Shown piece after piece: positions 12,254 to 23,670 of a stretch of 64,000 nucleotides of DNA. Each line of letters begins with the position of its first letter. Position 1 is the stretch's first letter. The notes below the pieces were generated by a model, which made no database searches, was not told where the DNA came from, and saw only the letters and a list, made by a program, of their open reading frames with translations. The translations under genes and the position numbers were made by a program. This DNA is from Aedes albopictus (Eukaryota; Arthropoda; Insecta; Diptera; Culicidae). The stretch spans positions 312,243,164 to 312,307,163 of the forward strand of contig NC_085137.1 of NCBI RefSeq assembly GCF_035046485.1, in the 5' to 3' direction.

Positions 12254-12423
12254 AAGAATTTGCGACTACGGAGAAAGAGACTCCAACTCTTTGTCGCACT
12301 AATGAAAAATCTCGTAAAGAACTATCAGAAAATGCGTGAAAAAAAAAGCAAAAAATATTTCCCTCCCTTTTTTCTCACGTAAACCATCACGCACATTCAA
12401 CAACTTCGTAGTCGCGAATTGTG
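12254..12423. mobile_element. Small imperfect inverted-repeat element
   Basis: AATTTGCGACTACGGAG at the left pairs with CTTCGTAGTCGCGAATT at the right. A ~170-bp MITE-like element with short ends is suggested. No target duplication was confirmed. Confidence 0.4.
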
Positions 12424-12439
12424 TGTGCCAGGTGATACG

Positions 12440-14280
12440 GAAACCTCTTTTGTATGATAGTGCTGATGGTAGAGAAAGATTTGAAGCAATTTCTAAAGGA
12501 ATGCTATTTCAGAAGTATAAGTATAGATTTGTAAAGGATTCGCTGGAGAAATTTCCGAAGGCTTTGAAAAATATTCGAGAGAAACCCATGCGAGATTTCT
12601 ATAAGAATTGAAGAAGAAATTTCCAAGGAATTCGTTAGAATATTTTTTAAAGGAATGCTTGGAGAAATTTCAAGATGAATCTCCAGAAAAAAAAAATCGG
12701 GAGAATCGCTGAAGCAATTTCTGAAGAAACCCGTGCAAGATTGTCGTGGAGAGTACCTCGAAAAATTTCCTAAGGAATCTGTTGAAGATTTTCTGGAAAA
12801 ATACTTACTTATGATACATGGTATCCATGCATGAATCCACGAAGAGTTTGCTGAAGTAGTTCTTGGATAAATTTATTAGGAGAACTCTGGTGGAGTTTCT
12901 GAAAAGGATATATAGGAGGATTTACTAATGAAATTCTTGGCGGAATTGAAAAAGCTTCTGAAAGAATCCCCAACGAAGACTTGAAGACTAAGTGCTAAAA
13001 TTAAATCCCAAAAGATTTTTCCGTTACATCTAAAGGAGTACATGGGGAAATCCAAGGAGGGTTATCTAAAGGAATCATTTGAAAATTTTCCTGATGAATT
13101 TCTAGAAGAGTTTCTGGAGGAATCCGCTAATTTTTAAGCATTTGATGCAAGAATTTTCCAAATAGTTCATTGAGAGATTTCTGGAGAAATCAGTAGTGTA
13201 TTTTTCGAAGGAATTCTAGGGGAATCTCTTAATAATTAAAATATTTTCAAAGAATATTTTTATTATTGTGAAGAATCCGCGAAGAAATTCATGGGAAATT
13301 TTAGGAAAATTTCTTGAAAATCCCTGAAGGTTTTTCTGAATAAGTTTTTGAAAGATTTCCTGAAAAATAATCCCAAAATAATTTTTCGAGAAATCTCTAA
13401 AAAATTTGTTTGAATGGTATCCCCAGAATATACTGCATACAAATTTAGACGAAGTTCTTAAAGAATCCTTGGAAGATTTTTTAAAGCAATTCATTAAAGA
13501 ATTTCTGAAGCACCTATACAAGATACGCCGGACAAAGTCTATTGCAAATTTTTCGGGAGGATTCCCTATTGAAAATCCCAGAAAAAAAATCAAAAGTGAT
13601 CTCTGAACAAAAGGTTTTTTTTCTTCCAATTTCTGAAGAAAATTTTGAAAGATTTTCTGAAAAAAGCACTAGATGAAATTCTGGAGAAATATTTTACGGA
13701 TTTTATGAAGCAATCCCTGGAGAAATACCCTTAATACATTCATGGAATTTTTAAAATATTTTTTTTTGTGAATTTCTAAAGCTAACCATAAGCATGAAGA
13801 AAGTTCCCGGATGAATTCATGGTTGCTTTTTTAACTCAAAAGTGCAAGAATCCCAGTGGAAATGTCTGGAGGAGTCTTTGAAAATATTTCCAATGGAATC
13901 CCAGGAAAACTATATTTGGAAGATGAACTAAAAAAATACTCAGATACTTAAATAGATAAATCCCTAAATTAATAGGTATCCACAAAAATTTATGAAGAAA
14001 TTCCTGGATGAAATTCTGTATAAACTTGGCAATAATCCCTGGAGGAGTTTCATCACCCTTCGAGCCTAGAGCAATCATTGCCAGGGGCTCTAAATGAATT
14101 ATTTAGTAGATTTTCAGAGGAGTCTCTAGAGGTATTTTTAAAGCAATCCGTGAATAAAATTGCAAAAGCAGTATTGGAAGTTGTGTTTTTTAATCAGCGA
14201 AGAAATGCTTGCGAGAATTTCTGAAAGAAAAACTCTTGAATAAAGATTCCCTTACAAACATGCTGTAGGAATTTTGAATT
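12440..14280. repeat. Degenerate GAATTCC/TTTCTGAAG-type array
   Basis: Words such as GAATTTCTGAAGGAATC, AATTCCTGGAGGAATT and GAAGAAATTCCTGG recur every roughly 24-36 bp in highly diverged form for almost 1.9 kb. Frames here (for example on the minus strand at 13216-13629) are open by composition and encode K/F/E-rich low-complexity peptides. This is a decayed short-period satellite. Confidence 0.75.
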
Positions 14281-14933
14281 TTCATTTTCCCGCATATAAC
14301 GGCGTCATTTCATTTTAGTTTTATACGATTTACTAAGGAATAAATTCTATTCAAAAAACAAAAAAAAAACCTGGATAAATTAAAAAAAATCGTCCCTTGA
14401 TCCCTAAAATAAGTCATTGAATGATTGCTGAAGGACACTTCACAAGGTAAGTATCAGACATCCGATGACCGCAATCAGTCAATAACTTTTTGCACAAGTG
14501 TCAGATCCCTTTGCAGTCTATATTTTTATAGGTTAAGGGCAATTGTTATTCTTTGAGAACTAATTTCTATCATAAATTGTATGGAATCTTACAACAGGTG
14601 CAATAAAATATAGTTTCTCCGATCGAGCTTAAATTTTACGTGGATTATATGGGACCAAAATGAGTATCAGAGTATAGGAGTTCTCCTTTTCTTCTAACTT
14701 GCATGTATTTTACGATATTTTTGAAACCCTTTTCTGGGAAGTTCTGAATTTAAAGTTTCGCCCTTCGTTTCATTTGTATAGACGCGAACTTTGAGAGTTT
14801 CGGTATCCAAGTAGGATTAAACCCATCAATGTTGTACGATTAACAAGGAAATCGATGACATAAGTCCCGGCAAAATGGAAATAGGCAGAAACTTAGAAAT
14901 ACTGCTTCATTGATTTTGGTAGTACCTATATAT
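14281..14933. other. No gene seen; AT-rich intergenic
   Basis: No repeat boundaries, conserved frame or RNA gene could be recognised in this stretch. Confidence 0.5.
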
Positions 14934-15337
14934 CGTCGGTTTCCTGCAATAGGGGCACAACTCAAAATTTGTCAATTTTGAGATTTTGATGGCAAATTAT
15001 GAAAAACCATGCAAACTTTTATCTGACAAAGACCCGTTCCGAAATTCGATGAGAAACGCGAGATTTTTGCATTTTCGCCAATTTTCCGCAATAAAGGCAC
15101 AACTCAAAATCAGTCAACTTTTTCAATAGTCGATGCAAAATAGTAATCTAAAATTCATGCAACAGATAGTCCTTCAGTCCCTTTCCATGATACAACAATC
15201 AAAATTCGTTTACTTTTGTCTAATAATGAGAGAAATAAGTGAACTTGTAGGATGTGCTTCAAGATTGCCAATTTTCAAACGCTCATTCTGAAAATTCACA
15301 TTTTTTTTAGTTGTGCCCCTATTGCAGGAAACCGACG
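14934..15337. mobile_element. MITE, 404 bp, 29-bp perfect TIR
   Basis: The left end CGTCGGTTTCCTGCAATAGG continues GGCACAACT and is repeated exactly, inverted, at 15309-15337. ATAT flanks both sides, compatible with a short (TA or ATAT) duplication. A degenerate internal copy of the end motif (CCGCAATAAAGGCACAACT) lies near 15087. There is no coding frame. The TIR conservation suggests a relatively recent copy. Confidence 0.9.
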
Positions 15338-16220
15338 ATATCCTCTGTTAACGAGGTATGAGTCCCAACAGCACGAGAATGTGAACTAATCCTTAAAGTT
15401 GTCCCCATCATATCGATGACGAAATGCACATACATACCGTCACCGAGTCACCATCACGCCGTGGCATACTCGCTATGTGACGTTCATCCCGTTTTCCAGG
15501 TTCCCCAGCCGAAACAACGCGAATAATTGATATCGCGTTCGCAAATTTGCAGCTGCTGATCACTGCTCAGAGAGAAAGAGAAATATTTATTTTTATTAGC
15601 TTGTTTGTTTACTTGTTTATTATCCTCTTCACTGTCCGAAATATTTTTATTGTTTCACTGACAGTTTTTTCTTGCCGTACAAACGCTAGGCACGCAGAGG
15701 TTGTGTTCTGCAAACTTCCCATCTGAAATCATTCACCGTGGTCCAGTCACTGCGCCCAGGCTTAATTAAATCGAACAAATTTTAAGCGAATTTTTAATTA
15801 ATTTATTGTTATGAAACGATATTTTGACAGCCGGGAGAGCACAAATGGGGGGACCGGCCGCAGCCGAGGGCCACACTGCCAGACCAAAATGCAAACCATG
15901 CGCGCTGCAAGATGAATGCTTCCGAGCTTCGACGATAATGCGCCGGGTGGTGATCCTTGTTTGGGCGCCAGCCAGCCTCGAACGAAGACATCTTCCAGGT
16001 TGAGACGCTCACCGAACGATTATTGTAATAAATGTGCGCCTTCAAATGAAGACCATAAAACAATTTCTTCGGTGGATGAGGCTAACTAAAGCCACCGAAT
16101 TGTGAATGCGCGCGCGGAAGTAACTCGAATTAATTAAACGCTGCACATCGGATTACTGTAGGATGAGGTGAATTTGATTCGGGTACAAGAAATTTCGTCA
16201 GCTTTCGAGGCGTGCAGTGC
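15338..16220. other. Non-repetitive island, no gene recognised
   Basis: The sequence is compositionally mixed, with GC-rich stretches (15840-15990) and homopolymer-free AT-rich stretches (15780-15815, TTAATTAATTTATT). I see no copy elsewhere in the window. It has no ORF with a recognisable domain. It is a candidate for non-coding single-copy sequence, but nothing here proves function. Confidence 0.4.
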
Positions 16221-16229
16221 ACCAGGAGC

Positions 16230-17000
16230 TCCTTCTAGAATTCCACAGAAATTTTGTCCAGATCTCCTCCAGGACTTCCTTTTGCGCATTCTCTACAAAC
16301 TTTTTCCAGGGGTCTTTTAGGAGTTTCTCTTGGAATTTCCCAGGAAGTTTCTTATGAGGATTTGGGATTTTTTAGAAGTAAGCACTGGAAATCTTCCAGG
16401 AATTTCTTCTAAAATTCCAAAACAGGTTTCATGTATGATTCCTTCAGAAAGTCCTATCGGGATTATTTAAAAAGACACTACTCCGTCTTCAACCAGAGGT
16501 TTCACAGACTGAAACAACACACAAAACACCCAGTGGTCCAGTGGAGAATATTCCGTTTGACGAAAAGTTTTCACCGACTGGAGAAGGAATCGAACCCACA
16601 CACCGAGGCTTACGAAACACATGGACGACTAAGGCCGCTGACCGCACGGCCACGAAGCCCATAAATAAATAGCCCATAGCGAAGCCTATACTCCCTCTCC
16701 GGGATTTTTAAAGAATTTCTTTCTTGGATTCAGAGTTCAGAGATGGATTCTCAGAGTTCTTTCTGAGACCCTTCCAGCCATTCCATCAGAGATTTCTTCC
16801 GCAATTCCCCCAGAAGTTCTTTCCTAGATTGCTTCGGAAATTCATTCCAGGACTCCTTTCAAAATTCCTACAGGGATTCTTTCAGGAATTTGATCAGAAC
16901 TCCTCCAGGAATTCCATGCCAGATTCCTTCTGAGATTTTTTTCAGGATTTTCTTTGGGAATTTTAATATTTATCTAGGAAAACCGTACGGAAATTCTCAA
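16230..17000. repeat. Degenerate GGAATTCC-type array, opposite sense
   Basis: TTCCTCCAGGAATTCC-, TCCTTCTGAGATT- and TTCCAGGAATTTC-like words recur every 25-35 bp, the reverse-complement sense of the 12.4-14.3 kb array. A tRNA-like SINE interrupts it at about 16470-16662. Confidence 0.7.
16470..16662 (-). mobile_element. tRNA-headed SINE, minus strand
   Basis: On the minus strand the head reads GGCCGTGCGGTCAGCGG (A-box-like), followed about 50 bp later by GGGTTCGATTCC (a B-box match to GGTTCRANNCC). A unique body, AGTCGGTGAAAACTTTTCG to the 16470 side, follows. Box spacing fits a Pol III promoter. No clear target duplication could be read in the surrounding degenerate array, so the ends are approximate. 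Confidence 0.7.
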
Positions 17001-17147
17001 AAATCTTTTTCTGGCTTCAAGAAAAATATTAAAAAACCTGTTTGTGATTTTGTGACAAAGTGTGACGATAGCTTGTTGCAAAAAGTAATTCGTAATTAAT
17101 TAAATGTTTTAGTTACATAAATCCGTAAATCGTAAAAAATAAACCAC

Positions 17148-17265
17148 TAGTGTGGGTCATCGGAACCGTTTTCTCAGATCAAAGCTTTTTTTGGTTCCGT
17201 TTCGGGTCCTGCTGTGCAAAATTTGAGCACGATCGGTTGCGTCTACACTTTGCGCATTGCAATTG
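17148..17265. mobile_element. Element A, outer copy, left segment
   Basis: TAGTGTGGGTCATCGGAACC begins a long inverted-repeat arm whose partner runs 21078-21665 (ending ..ACCCACTCTA). The copy is split by element B between GCATTGCAATTG and CAATTGAAATC. The family is non-coding, almost wholly palindromic, and also present at 20318-21020. Confidence 0.85.
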
Positions 17266-18922
17266 AGGGGGTCAGAAGCAGAGGGGTGTAAGTGACCAAA
17301 ACCTGATTTTGAGATAATGGACGTAAACTTTGACATCTTATAAAAAAATAAACAACAATCGAAAAAGTTCGGAATCGCTTCGAATATGCTACTATCAAGT
17401 AACTCCACCATTGGAGATGCACAGAAACATTATATACGTTGTTTTTCTTCGAATATGAAAATTGTTTTTTTTTTATTAATGGCACTTACACCCCTTTACC
17501 ACTAAACTACTGACTTACACCCCTTTGCCGCCAAACAAATCCTCAATAAGGTTGCATCTCTATATGTAGACTCAAATATTACTATACAAAAAGTGTCCCA
17601 AAATAGAAAATATAACGATGTTGTAAGTTAACGATACTAACAAGCAAGATGACTTCAAAGCAATAATATTTGTTCCTTACTGAAAATACAGCTAAAAAAT
17701 GGGTAAATTTAAAAAGCTCATGAAGTCTACTTTGATATTGAAGGTCCAACTCAATGTAACCCTGATATGACAAAAAGGCCACCTAGTTCTAGTTCGACCA
17801 AGTTTATTTTTGTTTGTTTGTAATGTAAACTAAAAATACATTCCAAACTGATTTAATAAAAAAATGTTAAACTAAGGAAAATGTTTACTACTAACACATG
17901 ATTTATTTTTTAAGGACAAGGCTGCCTGAGTATCAAGCTGGCCGCCACAATGGCCGTTTTTCATTCTTCTCGATTTTCTTGAGCAGTAATCAGGGAATCT
18001 ATCGAACAAGTTGATTAGAAATTGTTACTTGCTGCTTGATTACTTAGTGAACACTGAGTAGCATTTTCAGACTAAAGCTAACACTGCTATCTATAAACTT
18101 GTGCTTGAGAAAATACCTTTTTTTGGAAAGTGACCGCACCTTAAGCCAAGAAATGTGTCAATTTTTAAAACTGTTTTTACTTATTCGTTTATTTGGAAGG
18201 CTCGTTATTTCATTTGGAAATAAGCATGTCAGATGTAACGAATGACACAAAAGTGTACCAGACAGTGTTCCCCTTTTCAACCCGATAGTTTTTAAATTAT
18301 ACAAAATTGTGTTGATTTGTGTATCGAGTCCTGAAGATGGTCCAATAGCCGGAACAAAATGTGGGCGATAATAAGTAATTAATCAACGCAATTTGTTAGA
18401 CTGCCAACCATTTTTTTCCAAGAAATCTTCTTTGAAAACTTCAACGCATTTGACGATTTTACGCGCACCTGTTCATCATACCAAAAAATAATCTGAACGT
18501 TCAAGACTTGAACCAGATCTGACGTAATCACGCACTTTCATTGAGGTATACTGCGTACATGAATCCATAGTGCACATCCAGCGTAATATTTTTGTATGTA
18601 TGCATTCGTATGTTTTCAGAATAGCAGGAGCCATTTCTCCTGTTTGTATTACTTTGATGTTTGATTACTATTGACAAAAAAAAATACAAGAAAAACTAAA
18701 TAACACAATACTTGTGTGAATTACATCAATCTAAATACTGACGAAAATTATGATGTATTGTAATTTTCCATTACTCACCCGTGAAGAAATCTTATTTTCT
18801 TCAAAGAACTTGTGTGCTGGAAATTGATCTACAAGCCAAAATATTTAAACCATCACTGTCAACAAGTACTTGGAAGCATAAATAACTAATTAAAACTAAG
18901 TAAAGTTATTACTTTGCAAACT

Positions 18923-19954
18923 AGCATAGCATAGCATAGCATGAATACTTGCACAAATCTTGGATGGAGTTGCAAAGTTGAATATATCCATTGGCATTGC
19001 TGATGTCGCTACTATCTATAATGTCATAGACCCACTCAGCTCCACACACCTGGCCAAGTCCTTGCAAGCATTTATAAATCCCTTCATCAACTTAGAAAGA
19101 GCCCAGAACTGAAGCAGCTTCCAATAGATGAAAGGATGTTGAAAATAGCGAATTTTCAACTTAAATGTAGTTAAATAACAAATGTATACATATTGAAGTA
19201 TAATTATTCATAAATAAATAATATTGGATAGATCTCACCAATTGTTGTGTGGTTATTGTGGTCCAATGCCGATCAGCTACTGTGATTAATGTTCTTCACA
19301 TGGACTCTTGGCAGATTTTTTCTGATTTGCCTCATTTTTTCTTCGAGTGAGAGGCAATCTGTTTGACACATGAGCAGCAACAGTATATTTTCACACGCAT
19401 AATTTTCATTAATTTTCTTCATTTGTTCCTTCTCGTATATTTCACTTCTACATATTTTTCAACAAATATCATGGCAACATTCGAAATAGAAGAAAACTTC
19501 ATACATGGCCCTATTCAAGTACACAAATGCACAGCTCTGCTGTTGTCACAACAGCAGATTATCCCCAACACTTTTATCCAGCACTGCATTTACCCTCAAC
19601 ACACACCCACACAGCCTAAAAAAATCGGAAACACTTTCTGGAATTTCAGACCAGCGGGCACTTTACTGCTGGTTTCTTGTCGTTTGTATGCCATCCGGGA
19701 TCGGCCTGCGTTTCGGACACCGGAAAACGTCACACTCACGATGAATCACACGCGCAATTTTTGATCGCCTCCGCATTTCAAAGCTATTCGGAACCCTCTG
19801 CCAAAAGTAACCGTTTTCCCAACAACACTCTGGCGGATTCCGTTACCGATATCGTAACTCGGTAGAATCAGAACCACGAAGATTGCTCTATCGGGCTCGA
19901 AAATCCCGGACACGAAAAAACATGACAGCGAAAAAAATTAAACACCCGCACGCC
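18923..19954 (-). mobile_element. Retroposon, 1032 bp, 24-bp target duplication
   Basis: A 24-bp direct repeat beginning AGTAAAGTTATTACTTTGC brackets it exactly (18899-18922 and 19955-19978). The left end is (AGCAT)n, so the element is a minus-strand retroposon with a pentameric 3' tail. Its 5' end starts GGCGTGCGGGTGTTTAATTT and is GC-richer, like a retroelement leader. The near-3' sequence (ACTTGGCCAGGTGTGTGGAG) is loosely like the LINE 3' regions at 1741 and 63565. No long minus-strand frame exists. It may be a non-autonomous or internally deleted LINE, or a retrocopied transcript. Confidence 0.85.
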
Positions 19955-20317
19955 AGTAAAGTTATTACTTTGCAAACTGGGCTGAAAGTCTCTTAAATAA
20001 AGACAAATCAGTCAATCAATCATGTTTGCAAACTACCTTCGGCACGTGCCGTGGTCCCATAACATAAGACATGATTCAAAGCATATACAAAGAGATCATA
20101 TATGGACGTCGACTCGTGATAAAGTATAATATGTTGATTTTTTTAGAAATAATATCAATATAATATTGCATTTACACCCCTTTGCCTCCAAACAAATCTC
20201 ATCCATGGTTAAGCGTCATTTTTCGTTCAATGTGAAAACATGCTGAAACATTTTTAAAAATTACGGGTCTTTGACAACAAACAAAGTTGATCTCGTAGAG
20301 TCACGTAGGATATATAT

Positions 20318-21020
20318 TAGTGTGGGTCATCGGAACCGTTTTCTCAGATCAAAGCTGTTTTGGTTCCGTTTCGGGTCCTGAGTATCTGTGCAAAATTTGA
20401 GCACGATCGGTTACGTCTACACTTTGCGCATTGCAATTGAAATTTGTATGGGATTTTGTATGAGAAAACATATTTTTTGTATTTTAGCCATAAGTTGAAA
20501 AAGTTTGTCTAAAACTTTTTAACCGATACTGTAAAATGATAGCCTAGGATGTTCTGATAAACTTTGTTGAAGACCGCAAAGCGATCCGATGCTTGTGAAA
20601 ATAGTTATAACCAACGAACCGCATGCATGCGTTTATGTTTTAACATGTAAAGGAATAACAATAACAACAAAATCATGCTGTTTCGCCAAGCAATGCCAAC
20701 GCTATAACTTTTTTCATAAGCATCAGATCACTTCGCGGTTTTCGACAAAGTTTTTCAGGACACCCTAGGCTATGTTTTCACTTTATCGGATACATGGTTT
20801 TAGAAAAAAACGAGCTTGTTATGAGAGAAATGCAAAAAAGTGTGTTTTCCCATGTAAAACCCCATACAAACTTCAAACGTGATGCGCAAAACGTAGACAT
20901 AACCGATCGTGCTCAAATTTTGCACAATTATTTGGGTCCTGATATGGGATCAAAAAAACTTTGATCTGATGGGATACCATTGAATTTTTCATTTTCCCAT
21001 ATAAACTATGACCCACTCTA
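20318..21020. mobile_element. Element A, inner copy, 703-bp palindromic MITE
   Basis: TAGTGTGGGTCAT and the inverted TAGAGTGGGTCAT end it, with ATATATAT (8 bp) on both sides at 20310-20317 and 21021-21028. The two arms pair over roughly 300 bp (for example GCACGATCGGTTACGTCTAC with its inverted counterpart at about 20890-20920). The 8-bp duplication and the TAG start suggest a hAT-type MITE. No coding frame. Confidence 0.85.
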
Positions 21021-21077
21021 ATATATATCTCAATTTTGAATTTTTGGTCACTTACACCCCTCTGCCTCTAACCCCCT

Positions 21078-21665
21078 CAATTGAAATCTGTATGGGATTT
21101 TGTATGGGAAAACATATTTTTTTGCATTTTATCCATAAGTTGAAAAAGTTTGTCTGAAACTTTTTAACCGATACTGTAAAATGATAGCCTAGGATGTTAT
21201 GTAAATCTTTGTTGATGACCGCAAAGCGATCCGATGCTTGTAAAAATAGTTATGACCAACGAACCGCATGCATGTGTTTATGTTTTATCATGTAAAGGAA
21301 TAACAATAGCAACAAAATCATGCTAATTCGCCAAGCATTGCCAACGCTATAACTTTTTTCGTAACCATCAGATCACTTCGCGGTCTTCGACAAAGTTTTT
21401 TGGGACACCCTAGGCTATGTTTTCACTTTATCGGTTACACGGTTTTAGAAAAGTTCGAGCTTGTTATGAGAGAAATGCAAAAAAGTGTGTTCTCCCATGT
21501 AAAACCTCATACAAACTTCAAACGCGATGCGCAAAACGTAGACATAACCGATCGTGCCCAAATTTTGCACACTTATTTGGGTCATGAAATGGGATCGAAA
21601 AAGCTTTGATCTGATGGGATACCATTGAATTTTTCATTATTCCATATAAACGATTACCCACTCTA
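21078..21665. mobile_element. Element A, outer copy, right segment
   Basis: This runs from CAATTGAAATCTGTATGGG to ACCCACTCTA and completes the copy begun at 17148. It is collinear with the inner copy (TGATAGCCTAGGATGTT, ACCGCAAAGCGATCCGATGC). No flanking duplication is evident for the outer copy, so it is older than the inner one. Confidence 0.82.
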
Positions 21666-21689
21666 ATGCATAAGGATATATCTGATACT

Positions 21690-23110
21690 CTGAAAGAGTT
21701 TATGGTGGTTATTTTTTTTTCTGCAACTCGTCCTGTGAATTCTTTAGGAACTCCTTCCAGGATTTTTGCAGAAACTCCCTCTTGGATTCCTTCTGGAATT
21801 CTTCCAGAAAGAGTTTCACTCCTCCAGGATATGTTACGGAATTCCTTATGACATTGTTCCAGAAGTTTCTTATATAATTGCAACAGGGCGTCCCTGAAGA
21901 ATTTCTTAAGGAATTATATGAGGATTTTTTCATGGTGTTCCTTCAGGGTTACCTATAACAATTTCTAACATGAGATGCATAACTTTTCCACAGGGATTCC
22001 TTCTGGGGATCCCAAAAAAACTTCTGAAAACTCAGGAACTTTAGGAACTTCTTCCCAAAATAAACTCCATGAGGAGTTCCCGAAGCAATTCCATGTGGAA
22101 GTTTCTGAGAAATCATGAATAAACCCCTTGAAGAATCTTAGAAGGAGCTAATTATAGAGTCTTGGAAGGAACTCCTGGAGAAATCCTGGTCAAATCTGAG
22201 GAAAAAAAATATAAAGACATCCCGGAAGAAATTTCTGAAGGAATCCTGAAAATAACTTTTGAAGAATCCCGGATGATATCCAGATAGCTCTCCTAGGGAA
22301 TCTAAGCAAGAAAATCCTGGAGGAATTCCAGAATGAACTATGGGAGGAAACCATGAAGAGATTCCTCGTGGAATTCTTAGAGATACTGGACGAATGCTTG
22401 TAGGAGTGAATGGAGGGATGCCGGGAAAAGTTCCTGGTAAAAATAATCTTGGATAATCCCCTATTCGAGAAATCCCAGAAGAAAATCCTAGAAGAATCCT
22501 GGCAGGAATTCCTGTAGGAATTCGAAAAAGATCTCCTGGGAGAATCCCCGAAGCAACTACTGGAGGAGTTTTGAAAGCATGCCGGAAGAAATTCCAGCAA
22601 AAATCTCCGAATGAATATCTGTGTGAAATCCGGAAGCAATTTCTGAAGGAATCTCAGAAGGAATTACTGGAAGGGATCTCAAAAGAAATTCGGAGTAAAA
22701 TCCCTGGAGAGATGTCCGGAGAAACTCCTGGTGGAAGAGAGGAAAAGAAAACCTGCAAAGAACTCTTGAAGGAAACCATAGAATAACGCCTAGAAGAACG
22801 TTAGAAAAAAAACCTGGAGAAATCTCAAAAGGAACATTTGGAAGAATCTTAGAAGGAACTCCGGAAAGAATTCTCGGAGGGATCTCTGAAGGAACCCCTG
22901 AAGAAATACAAAAAGCAGGATTTTTTAAATGGAATCCTAAAGAAAATTCTTGAAGAAATTCCAGAAGGAAGTGCTGGAGGAATTCAAAAAGGGGATGGAG
23001 GAATTCCCAAAAATGGGAATCTCAAAAGGTTCTCCTTGAGGAATTCCAAAATGAACTTCAGAGAGAAACTCCTGCAGGGTCCTTAAAATGTCGTGATGAG
23101 TTTTTATCGA
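21690..23110. repeat. Degenerate GAATTCC-type array
   Basis: Words such as GAATTCTTCCAGAA, AAGAAATTCCAG, CCTGGAGGAATTC and GAAGGAATCTCAGAAGG recur every 20-35 bp, with the sense changing near 22000. The open frames at 22190-22639 (minus) and 22571-22786 (plus) are products of this composition and have no domain. Confidence 0.72.
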
Positions 23111-23660
23111 ATGAATCCAATTTGATATTCTTTACTGATTCATTAGTGAGCATCTTCGAAAGCTTGTTCCATCAACTTCCTGTTCTTCGGCATCAAACAG
23201 AACGATGGGTGGTTAGCTTTGGTGATAATCTTCACTGCACAAATGGTCCGATTTCACGTTTTAGCAGGAAAAATTTTCCTATCTCTGTTAACGTTAATTT
23301 TAGACGCTTAGTGTCTTCAGAGAAGTTATTTGAAATTGTTTGCTGCATCTTTTTCCAAAACTTTTGATTAGGGTGGTCGACGTCTTAGATTAAATCTGAA
23401 ATACAACTTTTTATTCTGATGTCATATATAAACCAATTCTTCGTCAAAGTTGTAGGCCGAAGACATATTTTATCTAGGTGTGAAAGAATGGAGATGTGTG
23501 GTCTGATGGTGTCGACTGATCGATAGAAAGTGAACGGTGGAGAGAAACAACATATCTATGTTTTTTGGCTATTGTTGGTTTTTCATAAGATTCGTTGAAT
23601 ATATCAGTTGAACTTGAAGTCAAAACTAAGTTTCGAGTTCTTTTTTTGCTTTTTGGTGGT
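23111..23660. other. No gene seen
   Basis: Unassigned sequence. TAGGGTGGTCGACGTC at about 23370 resembles a transposon end, but no partner was found. Confidence 0.4.
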
Positions 23661-23670
23661 GTTTAACAAG

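Larger units (their letters stand above)
17266..21077. mobile_element. Element B, 3.8-kb non-coding inverted-end element
   Basis: The ends AGGGGGTCAGAAGCAGAGGG.. and its inverted partner AGGGGGTTAGAGGCAGAGGG.. continue as GTGTAAGTGACCAAAA, about 36 bp with two mismatches. CAATTG stands on both sides (17260-17265 and 21078-21083). The sister copy of element A at 20318 shows the uninterrupted target GCAATTGAAAT. ACTTACACCCCTTTGCC-like motifs recur internally at about 17485, 17515 and 20165, suggesting nested pieces of the same family. There is no transposase frame. Inside are a 1032-bp retroposon (18923-19954) and a second element A (20318-21020). Confidence 0.82.

Noticed and set aside
13216..13629. 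137-residue minus-strand ORF in the 12.4-14.3 kb block
   Set aside because: Low-complexity F/K/S/I product of a degenerate repeat; no domain.
19363..19764. 133-residue plus-strand ORF
   Set aside because: Antisense within the minus-strand retroposon at 18923-19954 and without recognisable motifs.
22190..22786. 149- and 71-residue ORFs
   Set aside because: They arise from the GAATTCC-type array and have repetitive composition only.
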